A stretch of 32,356 nt of DNA from Perkinsus chesapeaki (GCA_013115145.1 JAAPAO010000404.1:1-32356), one strand, 5' to 3'. Shown: positions 22,031-32,356, numbered from the stretch's first letter. The notes: a model not told the origin generated them from the letters alone. A program made the numbers and translations.

Positions 22031-24411
22031 TGCAGGTATCGACCCAAGAGCTGTCGAAGTTCCGTTATACCCCTCGGACGTTGGAGCCGATCTCGTCAAT
22101 AGTGGACGAGGCTAGGCTTGGGTTCATCGATCTCATCGACCCTACTATGTAACAAACTACTGTGGAGAGCCAACAGGGTCTCGCACAGGTATGCCGCATG
22201 CAAGCCTCTGTCGGGGTCGGAGCGGGCGCAGTTGGACCCCGAGGATCTTGCATTGCTCTCCTCGAAGCCTCCAGAGGGTATCTCAGCGAACCCCCTAGCT
22301 ACCAATCCTCCAGGTTAGTTGGAGGAGTTGGTATGAACGCGACACGTATTTCAGATATGCCGAACGTTAAGCTACCAGCTGGGAAGATACCTGAGGACGA
22401 GGCTCCGGCACAGGAGACAAGCCCAGGTGAGACAGTCTTACCCCAGAATCTGCTTTTTCTATCAAATTCGCTGCTTAGCTGCGAGTGCTGTCTACACTGC
22501 TCACTTCCTAAGACGTCCCAAGATCATGGCCAATGATATCTTCCTGGATACCGACAATAGGGTGACAGAAGTACTTAAGAAACAGAAGGAACAAAAGAAG
22601 AAGGCTGATAAAATAGAGGGTAGTTGATGCTGCCGCCATGGGTGATGGGCAAAACCGCCACCATGTTGTTCCTGTTCCGACTTCACACCCTAGAATTCAC
22701 CCGCGGCCAGTTGCAGTTCCAATCTGCAACTGTTTGCTGCTGCCTGTTCGCTGTTCCCGTGCATCCCGTCCAACTTCCTCCGTCGGTTTCGGAGAGGTTC
22801 TTGTCAGTCCCTACTGAGCATGAGGTTGTCGACATTGCCGAGAAATCATTCGAAGAGGCCAAGGAGGTGGACGCCGAGGTGATTTCGTATCTTCCTTTTC
22901 AACTCGCTTATTTCTATCATCAGTTCGCTAAAACACGTCTATTATACCACCCCACATTCAAGAGGAAGAAGCATGTGAAAAGAGTGTTGCCATTGTTGCC
23001 TAACACGCAGCTTTATCTCAATCACGACTACATACAAGTACGCCGCGCTCTCCAGAGAAAGAATCTAAATCGAGTCACCAGGTTAAGTTCGACGAGCCTC
23101 CAGAGAGCCTCATGCCCGGCCGAGGCACCCATCGGAGGCGGGCGAGCTCGATGGGCGGGGCAGCGGGCAGCGGTGGGGCGGCTCCGGAATGGACTGGAGC
23201 AGTGCTGAGGCGAGAAGGCAATAGAGAGAGCGACTCGGAGGACGAAGACGTCGAGTTTGGGTGTAAGCCGGTGGTTACTGCATGATTAAAGAGAAATGTG
23301 GTATGACCGCAGGCCCGCAATTTGGGTACTACCAGAAACCGGAGGCTGATGACGCTAGTGCCGCCACTACTGATGGTCTCCTACAGAAGGTGAGAATAGT
23401 CTTGTTATACTTGCATGGAGCGTTCTTGACTAGCCATCTACTGTAGTTGGTATAGGATTCTCAGCTGCGGGCTTAGGCTACCTGAGCTAGTATGGTGAAA
23501 TCAATGGTGTACCCTGCCAGACGAGTGAGGGACCCGAAAGAGTCACGCCTATTGAAAATATAACCTAATAAGATAACTAATGCTATTTCAAATGCATATG
23601 TTATATTGATATTAGCCTACTCTGCATTAATCATAGAGATTCAATATCGCTGAGCTTCAACTCGGGATGGCCTCAGGGACATGCTCTACCCTTCTCAGGG
23701 CCGATCATTCGTCTGGACTAATGAAGGCCAAATACGGCAGAAGGACGATGAGGATACTGAGGTGCGTTTGCGGTGGTGGCCACTGTCATTTCTCTCTTGT
23801 CTAGTTCCTCTTCCATGTGCCCTCTGGTAAGGACCAGCCAGCAGTGTACGGCCCGATAGGGCCAAAGATGCTGTTGAGGAAGAAACAGAGCTCCAGCTTC
23901 GGCGCCAATAAAAAGTGACACCAGCCGGTCGGACCAGAATTCATAATTGCTGTTGTTAGGAGGCAGTCTACTGTCCGAGTGGAGTCCGTACCAAGTCAGA
24001 CGCCCGAATCAGCTCCGACGGAAGATAAGAATCTGAGCGTGTGGTTTGAGCGGCCAATAACGGTGGAGGAGGTCCAGGTGAGATTGAGCTCAGAGGCAGC
24101 AGGCAGGTCAGCACGACCTCAGGCCTACGTGGCGAAGCCGAAGGAATCGACGGATGACGGGGAGACTGAGGGAGATGGCAAAAAGAGAAAATCTAGTGAG
24201 GTAATAAAATAAGGTCGATGAACTTTCGAAAGGCGAAAGCTTGCAGGGCTCCCCTACGGACAAGAAGCGCCGACGTAGTAGCAGGGAGGAGGATGAGGAG
24301 GAGGAGAGCTCATCTGAAGGGTCTGACAGCGAGGAGAGCTCCTCTGATGGCAGTAGTAGTAGTAGTAGTGGTGACGATACCAGCAGTAGTGATGGATCCG
24401 ACACCGACTGA
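22031..24411 (+). CDS. PAF1: PAF1-like subunit of the RNA polymerase II PAF complex
   Basis: PAF1 is the core subunit of the nuclear complex that couples Pol II elongation to histone modification. Family blocks appear in the right order. The N-terminal FRYTPRTLEPISS, LGFIDLIDPT and LDPEDLALLSS are followed by FLRRPKIMANDIF, DIAEKSFEEAKEVD and VKRVLPLLPNTQLYLN. Then come YIQVKFDEPPES, FGYYQKPEADD, SFVWTNEGQIRQKDD and FLFHVPSGKDQPAVYG, leading into KMLLRKKQ. The protein ends in an acidic, Ser-rich tail (24259-24411), as in other PAF1 proteins. Exons are joined by many 30-50-nt introns. The second intron ends at either of two nearby AGs (28 or 37 nt). Two stretches are less certain: 22620-22795, and 23395-23655, which contains at least one extra exon and AT-rich intron. 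It is a divergent but recognisable member. Confidence 0.85.
23555..23650 (+). other. AT-rich intron stretch in PAF1
   Basis: This is the most AT-rich stretch of any length in the PAF1 gene, within the longest non-coding span of the locus. It ends shortly before the exon encoding DGLRDMLYPSQGRS. No family motif, repeat or RNA gene is recognisable in it, so it is called intron. Confidence 0.45.
24285..24395 (+). repeat. Coding GAG/AGT triplet-rich tract
   Basis: Runs of GAG (about 24287-24309) and AGT (about 24352-24369) encode the Glu and Ser tracts of the PAF1 tail. They are imperfect triplet repeats and thus likely to vary in length between strains. Confidence 0.7.
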
Positions 24412-24502
24412 TGAATGTACCTTTACTTTCAATAAGACCAGTTTGGGTTGTTATTCAGTGTGCGTCTCTGAGCATATTTGTTTCGAAGTTGTTGGGCCGA
24501 TA

Positions 24503-25853
24503 ATGTCTACAGCAGAGACTGTGTCAGCTGCTGTCCCGCCCACAGTGGAGGCTCTTAAGGTCCCTGACAATGATGTTAGCTTAACAGATGAACCAAGTCC
24601 TCCACCAACGAAGAGGGTCCGAGTGTCTACTGAGGAGGCTAAGACAGTACTCTATCCGAGTAGATGGAGACCAACCGGGATGCTGCTTCACTCAGGTATC
24701 AGAGGAAGAGCCTCTGGCGCCGACTCGACCGTCATCACCCATGAACGCAGCTGTGGATTTGCCAATCAAATTTGGTTCCACTTTGCCGGACGGCACACCA
24801 GTGTACATTGAAGCCACGGAAGGATGGTGTATGTGCGTGGTTCCTGGAAGGGATCATTGGACGTAGTGGTTGGGAGGCTCGGCCTTGGTATGTATTACTA
24901 AGTCCCGTACAGGTTCAATCCTAGCCTCGGCTCATATTTCAATGCCCGGACGCAGGAGCTCACTACCGAGTCTGTTGAATTAATGACACCTAATGAAGCT
25001 GTGCAACCATCTACGCCTCCTCAAATGGAGGCAAGTGAACCCCCTAACGAACCAATCAAAGGAAAGATTAAATTGTAATGTTTGGGACCACGTCACTCTG
25101 ACTACTATTGGATTGATCACCAGGACTGCTATATTCTAGTGGTCTGGGCAAGGTCGATGGACTGCTTCGTTTTAGCGCCCCAGTCCCCTTGTCGAGGGCT
25201 TAGTGGGATCCTGTTCAGGCAGTTGCATGGCACTAGTTTAGTTACTCGCCCAAGCGTCATTTCGGCTACATCACAGTAGATGCATCCTCCTCCTCTCCGG
25301 ACGCAGCAGCAGCAGATGAGGAGGAGGATGATGATGATGGATCGGCTGCTTATGAGGACGTCTATTTCAACCGAAGGGATGTTGCTGATGCTGTTGAGAT
25401 GTACCAGTGCCTACTGGGCCAACTGTGGCCTCACAACTGTTTCGATTTGCTCAGTGAAAGCCTCGCGGAAGGAGTTGCTGTTACGTTTGACATCACAGAA
25501 GACAATGGTCAATTCAATGCAGTTAATGTGAAGATAGAGGTGATACGGAGGGACCTGAGTGACATAAGACATTCTTGGTATATCGGCTGCTCTCGAAAGT
25601 TATGGTGCACTTTCAGCCTCCATTCGAAACGGTAACCGGGGAGTCGCCTGGCTCCAAGTCACTGGCGACCACCACTGGTGATGTGAGCATGGCTGCTGCC
25701 AGTAGCGATACGAAGGATAATGAAGAAGACGAAGAGACAGAAGAAGATGATGATGATATAGAGATCGATGTATGGCAGAACATACAGGCCCACTACGGCC
25801 AGAAACCAAACCCACAGAAAGGTACTGCACGGACTCTTGGAATCAGAGATTAG
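24503..25853 (+). CDS. WW-like motif plus cold-shock domain protein
   Basis: This is probably a nucleic-acid-binding protein. The first exon starts MSTAETVSAAVP and contains a KRVRV basic patch. After a phase-0 intron, DGTPVYIEATEGW leads through two tiny introns (24829-24850, 24888-24912) into GWEARPWFNPSLGSYFNART, a WW-domain-like pattern with W, a paired aromatic and N-x-RT. The second WW Trp is replaced by Thr. Further on, GKVDGLLRF and RHFGYITVDA flank an intron. After an acidic insertion come EDVYFNRRDV and GVAVTFDI, followed by ITEDNGQFNAVNVKIE, the order of a cold-shock/S1-like beta barrel. The C-terminal exon is acidic and ends ARTLGIRD. The junctions between 25079 and 25250 are unresolved. 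Confidence 0.7.
24829..24850 (+). other. Candidate 22-nt intron
   Basis: Begins GTATGTGCG and ends GGAAG, phase 1. Its length is not a multiple of three, and its removal is required to move from the frame of EATEGW to that of IIGRSGWEARPW. Confidence 0.6.
24888..24912 (+). other. Candidate 25-nt intron with branch-like TACTAAG
   Basis: Begins GTATGTATTACTAAG and ends GTACAG. Its removal joins GWEARPW to FNPSLGSYFN across a frame change. It contains a yeast-like donor and a branch-point-like TACTAAG only about 10 nt from the acceptor. Confidence 0.65.
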
Positions 25854-26150
25854 GCAGGCGAAAATAAAATCTGGGCAAGTATAGCGAGCTTCGAGCTAGC
25901 TAGTTTATCACTAGTCCTCTTTACTCGACTAACTCCGAGTCTTGCTTGCGCAGTGGCAGCCCGTCGACGAGCTAGTATTGACCAGTGTTGCGGCGTAGCG
26001 CCAGCGTAGTGTCACCAGCGGGGTTATGTGCAGTTCTGAGTTCGGCTTTTCATACCTCCGATTGAGTAATTGAAACTGCTTCTAGAAGCAAATTTCTATT
26101 TTAATCAAGAGCTTCTAGGCACTGTTCGTCAGTCAGAACTGATTGGCTCT

Positions 26151-27752
26151 ATGTCTTACACTGTCATGATCACTTTACGAAGTAGCTGGTATACGCCCTG
26201 ACCGTCGACATATCGACATTCTGTGGCTCTTAGGTGTGGCTCTATGTGAGGATAAGTACCTCGAGAAGAAGCGTCTTCCCGTTGCCTCCCTTCTACCAGA
26301 AGGAGCTGATGTGAGTTTGCTCCAGTATAGAAGCTATTCTATTTCTATACTCTCAGGAGACCTACGCCTGCGGTATCATAGGTGGGGTGCTGGATGGCCA
26401 TGGAGGGCAGTGCTGCGTAGAGTAGGGCTAGCCACAGGTCGATTCCGCGATAGAATGGGCTTTTGTCAGATACGTATCTCAGCATCTATTCCGCAATATC
26501 GCGGCGCAGCTCCAGAACACTCCGAGGCAGCGGAAGAAGGGCGGCCTGAATGAGACGAAAAAATTAGAGAAGTTCTTGGTGAGTGCAGCGAATCAGTGGC
26601 GCTTGGAAAGCCTGGATTCTTAGAGGAAAGGATTTGAGGTCACTGAGCATAACTTCACAAGTATCTTCGGGAAGAAACGGAAAGATACGAGCGGATGTAG
26701 GAAATGCCTTACTCGATAACCTATAGAGTGCGGTGTCAGGCACGGCATGCGTTGTAGTCTTCTATGGTCCCAATGTGGATGGGGAGCTTAATCTCATCAC
26801 GGCTCATTTAGGGGACACTCGAGCGGTAGGGTCGTCAGGTGGTATATGGTATCATTGTAGTGGGCGCCTGTAAGGTACTTTGTCGAAGTGGGCGGGCGGT
26901 TCAGCTTACTGAAGACCACAAGCCGGACAACAAGAAGGAAAGGCAAAGAATAGAGGCCCTCCCGAAGGGTAAGGCTGAACCAGAGGGCAGTTGATGAAAC
27001 TACTGTTAGGATTGGTGTGCCTAGTACAAGGCATTTGGCGAGTAGTGAAGGTAGACTTGCGCGGCGTACAGGGGCTAGCAGTCTCGAGAGCGTTCGGTGA
27101 TCAGCAGCTTAAGACACCGGAACCGTAGGCGACAGTAGAATGAGGGAATCGCCAGTACAGTACTGTTTGATAGATACGTCAGCGCTGAGCCAGAGATCGG
27201 TGTCACGCAGATTGACTTCGATCAAGACGAGTTCGTTGTTGTGGCCACTGATGGTATCTGGGATAAAATTGAGAACCAGGAGGTGAGTTGGACGGCACCA
27301 ATTGAGGAGGGACTGCTTGCTTGGTAGGCTGTGAATCACCTTCGGAAGTACCGGGGATTGGGCAAGTTGGATGAGGGCATCAAGGAGCTGATGGATATAG
27401 CGGAGAAGGTGGGGGCCATCAGTTCGGCAACACTGGAGATTCTTTGGTTCAGAGAGGTAGCGAGGACGACAAGACTGTTATGGTCTTCACAATGGACTGG
27501 CGACCCTCGCCCGAGCCGGCAGAGGAGGAATCTGAGGCCGATTCTGCAGAAGACTTGGAGCTGCCACCAATGACACAGGATGCTATACCGGCCATGACGC
27601 CGGACGAAGATGTGACTCCGGATGTCGACGTGAGGGTATCCCTACTAGGTCGATGGTATTGATGGTATTTTTGTTAGTCGCTGCCCAAGGAGACCCCATC
27701 AAACGCCGGTGGGCTCGATGATATAGACGACATAGATGATATGTTCGCTTAA
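26151..27752 (+). CDS. PP2C-family Ser/Thr phosphatase
   Basis: Metal-dependent PPM/PP2C phosphatases dephosphorylate Ser and Thr using two metal ions held by Asp residues. All core motifs are present: ALCEDKY near the start, GVLDGHGGQ, DTSGCTACVVVF, HLGDTRAVL, LTEDHKPD, GLAVSRAFGD, VVVATDGIWDKIEN and RGSEDDKTVMVF. The model starts MSYTVMITLRS (exon 26151-26181), then 26234-26310, 26357-26416 and further exons. It ends in the acidic DDIDDIDDMFA. A 21-nt intron at 26417-26437 directly follows the DGHGG exon. After the catalytic core comes an acidic Pro-rich tail (27500-27752). No myristoylation-type N-terminus or membrane segment is seen. All metal ligands appear intact, so activity is expected. 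The substrate is unknown. Confidence 0.9.
26417..26437 (+). other. Candidate 21-nt intron
   Basis: Begins GTAGAGTAGG and ends CCACAG. It sits between GHGGQCC and VDSAIEWAF of the phosphatase core and contains two in-frame TAG codons. Removal restores an uninterrupted PP2C domain. Confidence 0.7.
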
Positions 27753-27909
27753 CGTACAATGCACGATAATGACGGTTCCTGGCATCCAAGGTCCGTCACC
27801 CAAAACGATACCATTTCTCACACACGAGGGGTCGTGCTTTGAGTTGTTGCAGTGCGGCGCGACACGGTAACGTAACTCAGTGAAACAAGCTTGATTCGGC
27901 TACTCGGAT

Positions 27910-29674
27910 ATGACCTGTCCCTTGCCTAAGCGATCGAAGACGAATTCCGAGGTCAGATACCATCCTGTGCTGTATAAAAAGTTTAGCCGATTAGGTCCGA
28001 GGACGAGTCCTGGGGGCGGCCCATCCAGAACCAGACTCCCTTTGCGACTTAAATGCGATGATGGGGTCCGCGCACGATTATGTGGCAACCGAGAAGCAAT
28101 TCTCTCAGTGGGCCAGCGAACCACAGAATGTCTCGAAAATAGGAGAGATACGTCTTGTCGCGTCTGAGTTGAAAAACAGTCGACTTGTGTCGGCGCTGGG
28201 GTTGAAGCCTGTGAGTCGACCTGGTTGGCAAGTAGGACAATTCAAACAAGGTTTTCTTAGGTAGGAGAGAAGGCGGACGAAGTCAGCAGCGCCTTATGCC
28301 CGTCGTTCGTTGTGAATACAGGAATCGCTGTGAAGGAAACGGAAGCTGCTGGACGGGGTGTGGTTGCTACTAGAGACCTCGGAGCCGGTACGGTGTGCAG
28401 TCGGACTCATTAAGCTGATTAAGAATTATGAACTCAGGAACGCTAATACTGATGGGCCGGCCGCTGGTATCTGTTATGGACCAGAAGCTGCTGTCGGAAG
28501 GCCTTGGTGATACAGAGGCCGTGACTGCAGCTTTGACTGGGTGAGCTTCTGTCGGCCGATATACTGTCGCCGGAATAGTAAGTTATATTCTGCTATTTAG
28601 TAAATATCCATCCCTCGAAGAGCTGCCACCGGAAGTTAAGAATCTGCATCCTCTTTGCGACCTCCAAGATGCCTCCAAATGGCGAGAAGCATTGACTGAT
28701 GCCGCACGACTGAACTCTATGGGATTCTACACTTTCCCGGAGCTAGTAGGACCTTTGGTTTTTCTAGGGAAACTTCATCGAGTGTATTGCAGGTCAACTC
28801 CTATGAGGACCACAACCGGTATCTTACTGGCACTGCTGTTTACCCTGTTGCCTCAATGTTCAACCACTCATGCACACCGAACGTATCACGCGCCTCGCTA
28901 GGCGACCTCACCTGGTTCCGCACTACAACGAAGATTAAGTGCGGTGAGGATCTCACTATCTCGTAGTATTCAAACATTTTGCTACTAACACAAACGCTGA
29001 CTTATACAGACTTCCAGATATATCGGCACGGACTTGCTCTGTGAGCCGAAAGCCGTGCGACAAAAACACTTGGCAAGAGACTTTTGCTGCCAGTGTCCAG
29101 CGTGCCGTTCCGAGGGTGAAGACTCAACCGAAATCATGCAGTTTAGCTTACAAGACCGTCTCGAATTGAAGATGCTCGAACCGATCGAGCGACTTGACCA
29201 AACAGCGAAGTTGCTAGGTAGGTCCGAACGCACGCCCGGATTGTTGATACCAATTACCTGTCAGAATCTCAAGATGAAGGCCAGCGATTCCTTGCCAAAG
29301 ACTGCACGTATATCATGACCGAGCGGTGTCGAAGTTTTACGGACATCGGCGAGTATCAAGCCGCCGCTGACCAATGGGGTAGCGTACTTGCATTCTGTCA
29401 ACAGCATTTACCAGCCCGTGACCCATACTTGGCCGAAGTGGCGATGAACTACGTATTCAGTCAAATCCTGGTTATAGCAACAAGTGATGAGAAGCATGAG
29501 TCGGAGATTAAATGCCCCATAGATATTAGGAATTGCCTCGAGTTGGCCTTCGGACCGTTCAGTGCTATTAAACCATTTGTTATTGATGAAATCAGGTCGA
29601 TGGTATGCCCAGTCGTAGGTGATGATAACACTGATGACTGGGTACGGCAAATAATAGAGATAATAGAATCTTAG
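27910..29674 (+). CDS. SMYD-like SET-domain protein (putative lysine methyltransferase)
   Basis: SET proteins transfer methyl groups from S-adenosylmethionine to lysine. The start is MTCPLPKRSKTNSE. The N-terminal part is unrecognised. The SET core begins at GIAVKETEAAGRGVVATRDL and AGTLILMGRPL. A helical insertion (LEELPPEVKNLHPLCD, then NSMGFYTF) follows. The catalytic end has VASMFNHSCTPNVSR, containing the invariant NHSC, then GEDLTISYIG. A post-SET Cys cluster follows (FCCQCPAC). The C-terminal exon is helical, like SMYD TPR regions (EYQAAADQWGSVLAFCQ). No MYND zinc finger is seen between the SET halves. Introns are 40-60 nt and their phases agree. The last 230 bp are duplicated downstream. 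Confidence 0.86.
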
Positions 29675-30067
29675 AGTCTGTATTGTTCGAGTTGGGTCAA
29701 TCAGTTGACTCTGTTTACTAGCCACACAGCTCAGCTGTGACAGCTGGGTCCTTGGTGGATAGGCGAATACGGCCTGTATAGAACCTGAGAATAATCAGAG
29801 TGCAAGTTGTACTCTGAACTTGTCTTCTCGTCGAACGAGAAGCATCGGTACATTCCCGGCAGGAGTCCTGACGCAGGCTAGATATCAATCAAATCAAATC
29901 TACGAGTTCCGCAGAATCGCACGAACCTGCGAACGCTTGAAATATCGCTGCATTCGGGTTTGGTAAACCGCTAAGATTCCTCCGGTTGATACGGCAACAT
30001 ACACCAGACGTGTTGCCGACAATAAGAGAAGTACTCCGAAGTAGAACGCAAGATGCACCACGAGCCA
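29675..30067. other. Spacer with small hairpins
   Basis: No gene is supported here. Two short inverted repeats lie close together: CAGAGT/ACTCTG (29796-29801 with 29811-29816) and CTTCTCG/CGAGAAG (29824-29830 with 29836-29842, five-base loop). They may be part of the 3' end of the SET transcript or an unannotated RNA. Neither is established. Confidence 0.4.
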
Positions 30068-30299
30068 TGGCCTACGACATATCCACTCAAGTACTCTTCA
30101 TAGCAACAAGTGATGGCCACCACGAATCGAAGATTAAGTGCTCCATAAATATTATAACTCGCCTTGATTGGCCTTCGGACCATTCAATGCTACAAAGCCA
30201 CTCGGTATTGATTGGAGGGATGGTGTGCCCAGTCGTATGTGATGAATATACTGACGACTGGGTACGGCGAATGACGGGGATGATAGGACCGTAGAGTTT
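30068..30299 (+). pseudogene. Decayed copy of the SET gene's last exon
   Basis: This stretch repeats the end of the SET gene (about 29440-29676). Shared blocks include TAGCAACAAGTGATG, TTGGCCTTCGGACC, TGCCCAGTCGTA and GACTGGGTACGGC. The translations run in parallel (FIATSDGHHES and IATSDEKHES; MVCPVVCDEYTDDWVR and MVCPVVGDDNTDDWVR). No SET core precedes it. Either it is a broken tandem copy or an alternative terminal exon. Confidence 0.7.
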
Positions 30300-30447
30300 G
30301 TGTTAGCTCGTCTTAGTTCAGTGGTCGATGCGCACGGTAACGATTCACTGGAGTCTACCAAGTAGACTCTACTTTACAACGCAAACATGTGGACTCAACG
30401 ATTGGTAAAATGTCACATGGCGACAAGCATGTGGCAATCAACTCGTG

Positions 30448-31903
30448 CTATAATCGGATGGGTCGTTGTGAAGTGTTCTTGCCGCCTAAGAGTCTTCCTG
30501 GTAGAGAAGTGTCGTTATGTAGCCTCATCCTGCCCGGAGCTGCGTTCGAAGTTTTATGACGAAAGCCAGAGGAAGAACGCTCCCTAGCTGAGGGCTTCTT
30601 GGCTTGTCCTCGATTAGTATGACTGCGCGATCTCTGAGGACAACTCTGGTACTCTACACACCGAATTCGCCGGAGCGTTGAGAGTGATATCAGGGAAAAC
30701 TTACGAGTGTGCCGATAGCGGACCGCTTGGAGGCGGAGTCCTGCCTCGCGACGCTCCGATAAGTTGCGCCTGCGGGAGAAGTACGGGATGAAGGGGCACT
30801 CGAGAAAACTACCAGTGGTGTCGATGCGTGGTATTAACCCAGATGCTGCGTACTTCTCGAAATACGGAGAATGCACCAGGGCTTCTGCCTGAGGGAATAT
30901 TGCGCCATTAAAGCGCGTTCACTTTGAGTCTTACCTCTGCTTGCCTTCGAGAGCATTCCTCGGCAACGCTCGACAAGAACGCCTGCGTACTTTGTCCCGG
31001 TTGAGGCCCTTCATCGTACAAATGGTGATGATGGTGTATATGAAAATGATCAATAACAATGACCTGAACATCAACACGAGCAATCAACTCCAATATTGGG
31101 CCTCGTTAGCTACCTCCTTGGCTCTGTTGACAATACGAGATAACTTCGTCATCATTGGACGACCCGAGGACGACTTCTGGAATTACCAATTCGACAGCGA
31201 CTTCAGAATCTCTCTTACGATCGATTCTGCACTTCTCCTACTCTTTCGTTGAGTGCTGATCTGGGACGACGGAGACTTGAAGCTCCGTGAAGAATACTGA
31301 AGAAGGTTCATCTTATATTCAAGCACAAGGCTGAGCTGTGAGACAAGCTCACCTGCTTCGGTGGCTCCGTCACCAGACCAGGCGCCTCGGCACCAAGGGT
31401 CCTACTGCTGTCGCGCAACAAAGCGTATACAGACGTGGTCGAGGCGAGGGACGGAGAAATCGACTGCGTGGGGGTCGGGAAGGTAGTGCGTCTCTCCTAG
31501 TAGAACAACAAGCGTCAAGTTCATACTATCATGATGATGATTCAGTTGTTCCTGTTGGGCTTACTGAATCTGAAACAATCGTGGTTTGAGATTCTCGGCT
31601 TGATACACCTTCGTCCATGAAGCTCGGCTGCCCTGAAACCGAAAGAGTCTCTTGCCGGCGTGCGTCCAGGCCGGTTACCGTATGAAATAGCAAACCTCGC
31701 AACTTCATCTGCAAGTTCGTGAGCAAGAGCTTCAGTCAGCGATGCCTATGACAGCTCTGTCAAAGCCTAACTGAATGTCGGATAATTACCCTTGTTGGAG
31801 TAACTTCGCGTATTGACTCATCAGTGGCATGACTCATAGCGATTGAACACGAGTCACTACCGCTGTCGAATTCCAGTGATGTCGCCAGGACAGAGGCTAC
31901 CAT
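30448..31903 (-). CDS. Unrecognised multi-exon protein with His-rich run
   Basis: I do not recognise this gene. Reading from 31903 the exons give MVASVLATSLEFDSGS, then ASLTEALAHELADEVARFAI, then GQPSFMDEGVSSRESQTT and a Ser/Thr/Pro-rich part. Next come MNLLQYSSRSFKSPSS, KSSSGRPMMTKLSRIVN, a run HFHIHHHHH (about 31020-31050), FLSSVAEECSRRQAE, HSPYFEKYAASGLIPRID, and a basic, disordered end. Introns such as 31746-31789 and the GTAAGA intron near 30895-30940 keep phase at each step, which is the main support. An upstream exon from the ATG at 32032 (MAASISPPQDS) may exist, but no junction fits cleanly. The helix EALAHELADEVARF is amphipathic, like an anchoring helix, but that is only an impression. 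Confidence 0.65.
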
Positions 31904-32229
31904 GTCGTCAGCAACCGTGTTTATTAGGGATTCCTAGATTCTCAAGTTGATAATTTGACCAACTCACACTCGTCCTACTTCTTCCTGCATCATTCCGAGT
32001 GAATCTTGTGGAGGTGAAATGGATGCGGCCATTATTAAGTTCGTCGCATACTGCAGGCGAATCTCAATACCCTCCAGATGACCGCACTAGTAGTCCATAC
32101 AGTGCCTTGAGAACTCGACAGCGAAGCAAGGTAACAACACATGTTTGTCGTCATCATATATATACATTTCATGCGACTCGTCACAAACATTTCCGATTTT
32201 GTTCGCACTAAACCCTTTGATAAACCTTC
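31904..32229. other. Spacer between two minus-strand genes
   Basis: The gap holds a possible 5' exon of the gene at 30448-31903 (ATG at 32032) and a TATATATATACA run (about 32156-32167) that could be a promoter element. Nothing else is supported. Confidence 0.35.
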
Positions 32230-32356
32230 TCAGCTAGATTGGGGAAGTAACGCTTCGAAAGCAGACATATCTTCACTCTCCAAAGCTTGCTCCATCTGGA
32301 CGATCTTCGAGCATCCCGATATCATAATGTTGACAAGCTCAACTTCAGACTTGCCG
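32230..32356 (-). CDS. C-terminal fragment of an unrecognised gene
   Basis: An open frame enters from the window's right edge and ends with TGA at 32232-32230. The visible 41 residues run from GKSEVELVNIMISG through SKIVQMEQALE to FEALLPQSS. They look helical and acidic. There is no family match by eye and the start is outside the window. Confidence 0.45.
   Translation of the reverse strand, partial: GKSEVELVNIMISGCSKIVQMEQALESEDMSAFEALLPQSS

Noticed and set aside
24108-24404. Leu/Ser-rich minus-strand open frame that looks like a membrane protein
   Set aside because: It is antisense to the acidic Ser/Glu tail of PAF1. GAG and AGT repeats read backwards give Leu and Ser or Thr runs.
19915-26437. 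Recoding of TAG as an amino acid, since TAG appears in frame in the 21-nt segments
   Set aside because: TAG ends several genes here (the PIH1 and SET genes, copy A), and other tiny introns change frame. Splicing explains all cases.
30387-30587. Plus-strand open frame and a possible MSHGDKHVAINS exon
   Set aside because: The minus strand here has a longer frame linked by phase-consistent GTAAG introns to upstream exons, so the plus frame is probably a shadow.
1-32356. Search for CRISPR arrays, insertion sequences, phage genes or operon signals
   Set aside because: None is visible. The dense introns and the families present show nuclear eukaryotic DNA, so bacterial feature types do not apply.

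Overview
The window reads as nuclear DNA of a compact, intron-rich protist. All sizeable genes are broken by short GT-AG introns, mostly 31-60 nt with a few of 21-25 nt. TAA, TAG and TGA all act as stops. Gene spacing is small (about 40-300 bp), and the protein families are eukaryotic: PAF1, MATH/USP, PIH1, SPATA17-like IQ protein, PP2C, SMYD-like SET. Tandem group-1 truncated globins, the flagellar genes, near-even base composition and tiny introns suggest an alveolate, perhaps Perkinsus-like. That placement is inference, not proof.

Left part, plus strand (1-5007): a tRNA-Thr(UGU); a gene for a chain of four truncated-haemoglobin domains; an unrecognised low-complexity protein; and a PIH1-domain protein (dynein-arm or R2TP-type assembly factor).

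Middle, minus strand (5102-19076), read from right to left: a large USP7-like MATH/ubiquitin-hydrolase gene whose catalytic Cys position reads Asp; a Cys/His-finger, Lys/Ala/Pro-rich protein that may be spliced to it; and three clustered genes of an unrecognised family. Two of those three are clear tandem paralogues sharing an intron position, and the cluster carries repeated QT[DSNEL] motifs.

Right part, plus strand (19221-29674): an SPATA17-like IQ-motif flagellar protein, divergent from the USP gene over a 144-bp gap; a small 104-residue protein; a PAF1-complex subunit; a protein combining a WW-like motif and a cold-shock domain; a PP2C phosphatase; and a SMYD-like SET protein followed by a decayed copy of its own last exon. 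The right edge (30448-32356, minus strand) holds an unrecognised multi-exon gene and the last 41 codons of another.

Gene models were assembled by hand from reading frames, splice phases and family motifs. Exon borders given without a caveat keep frame throughout. Borders described as unresolved need transcript data.
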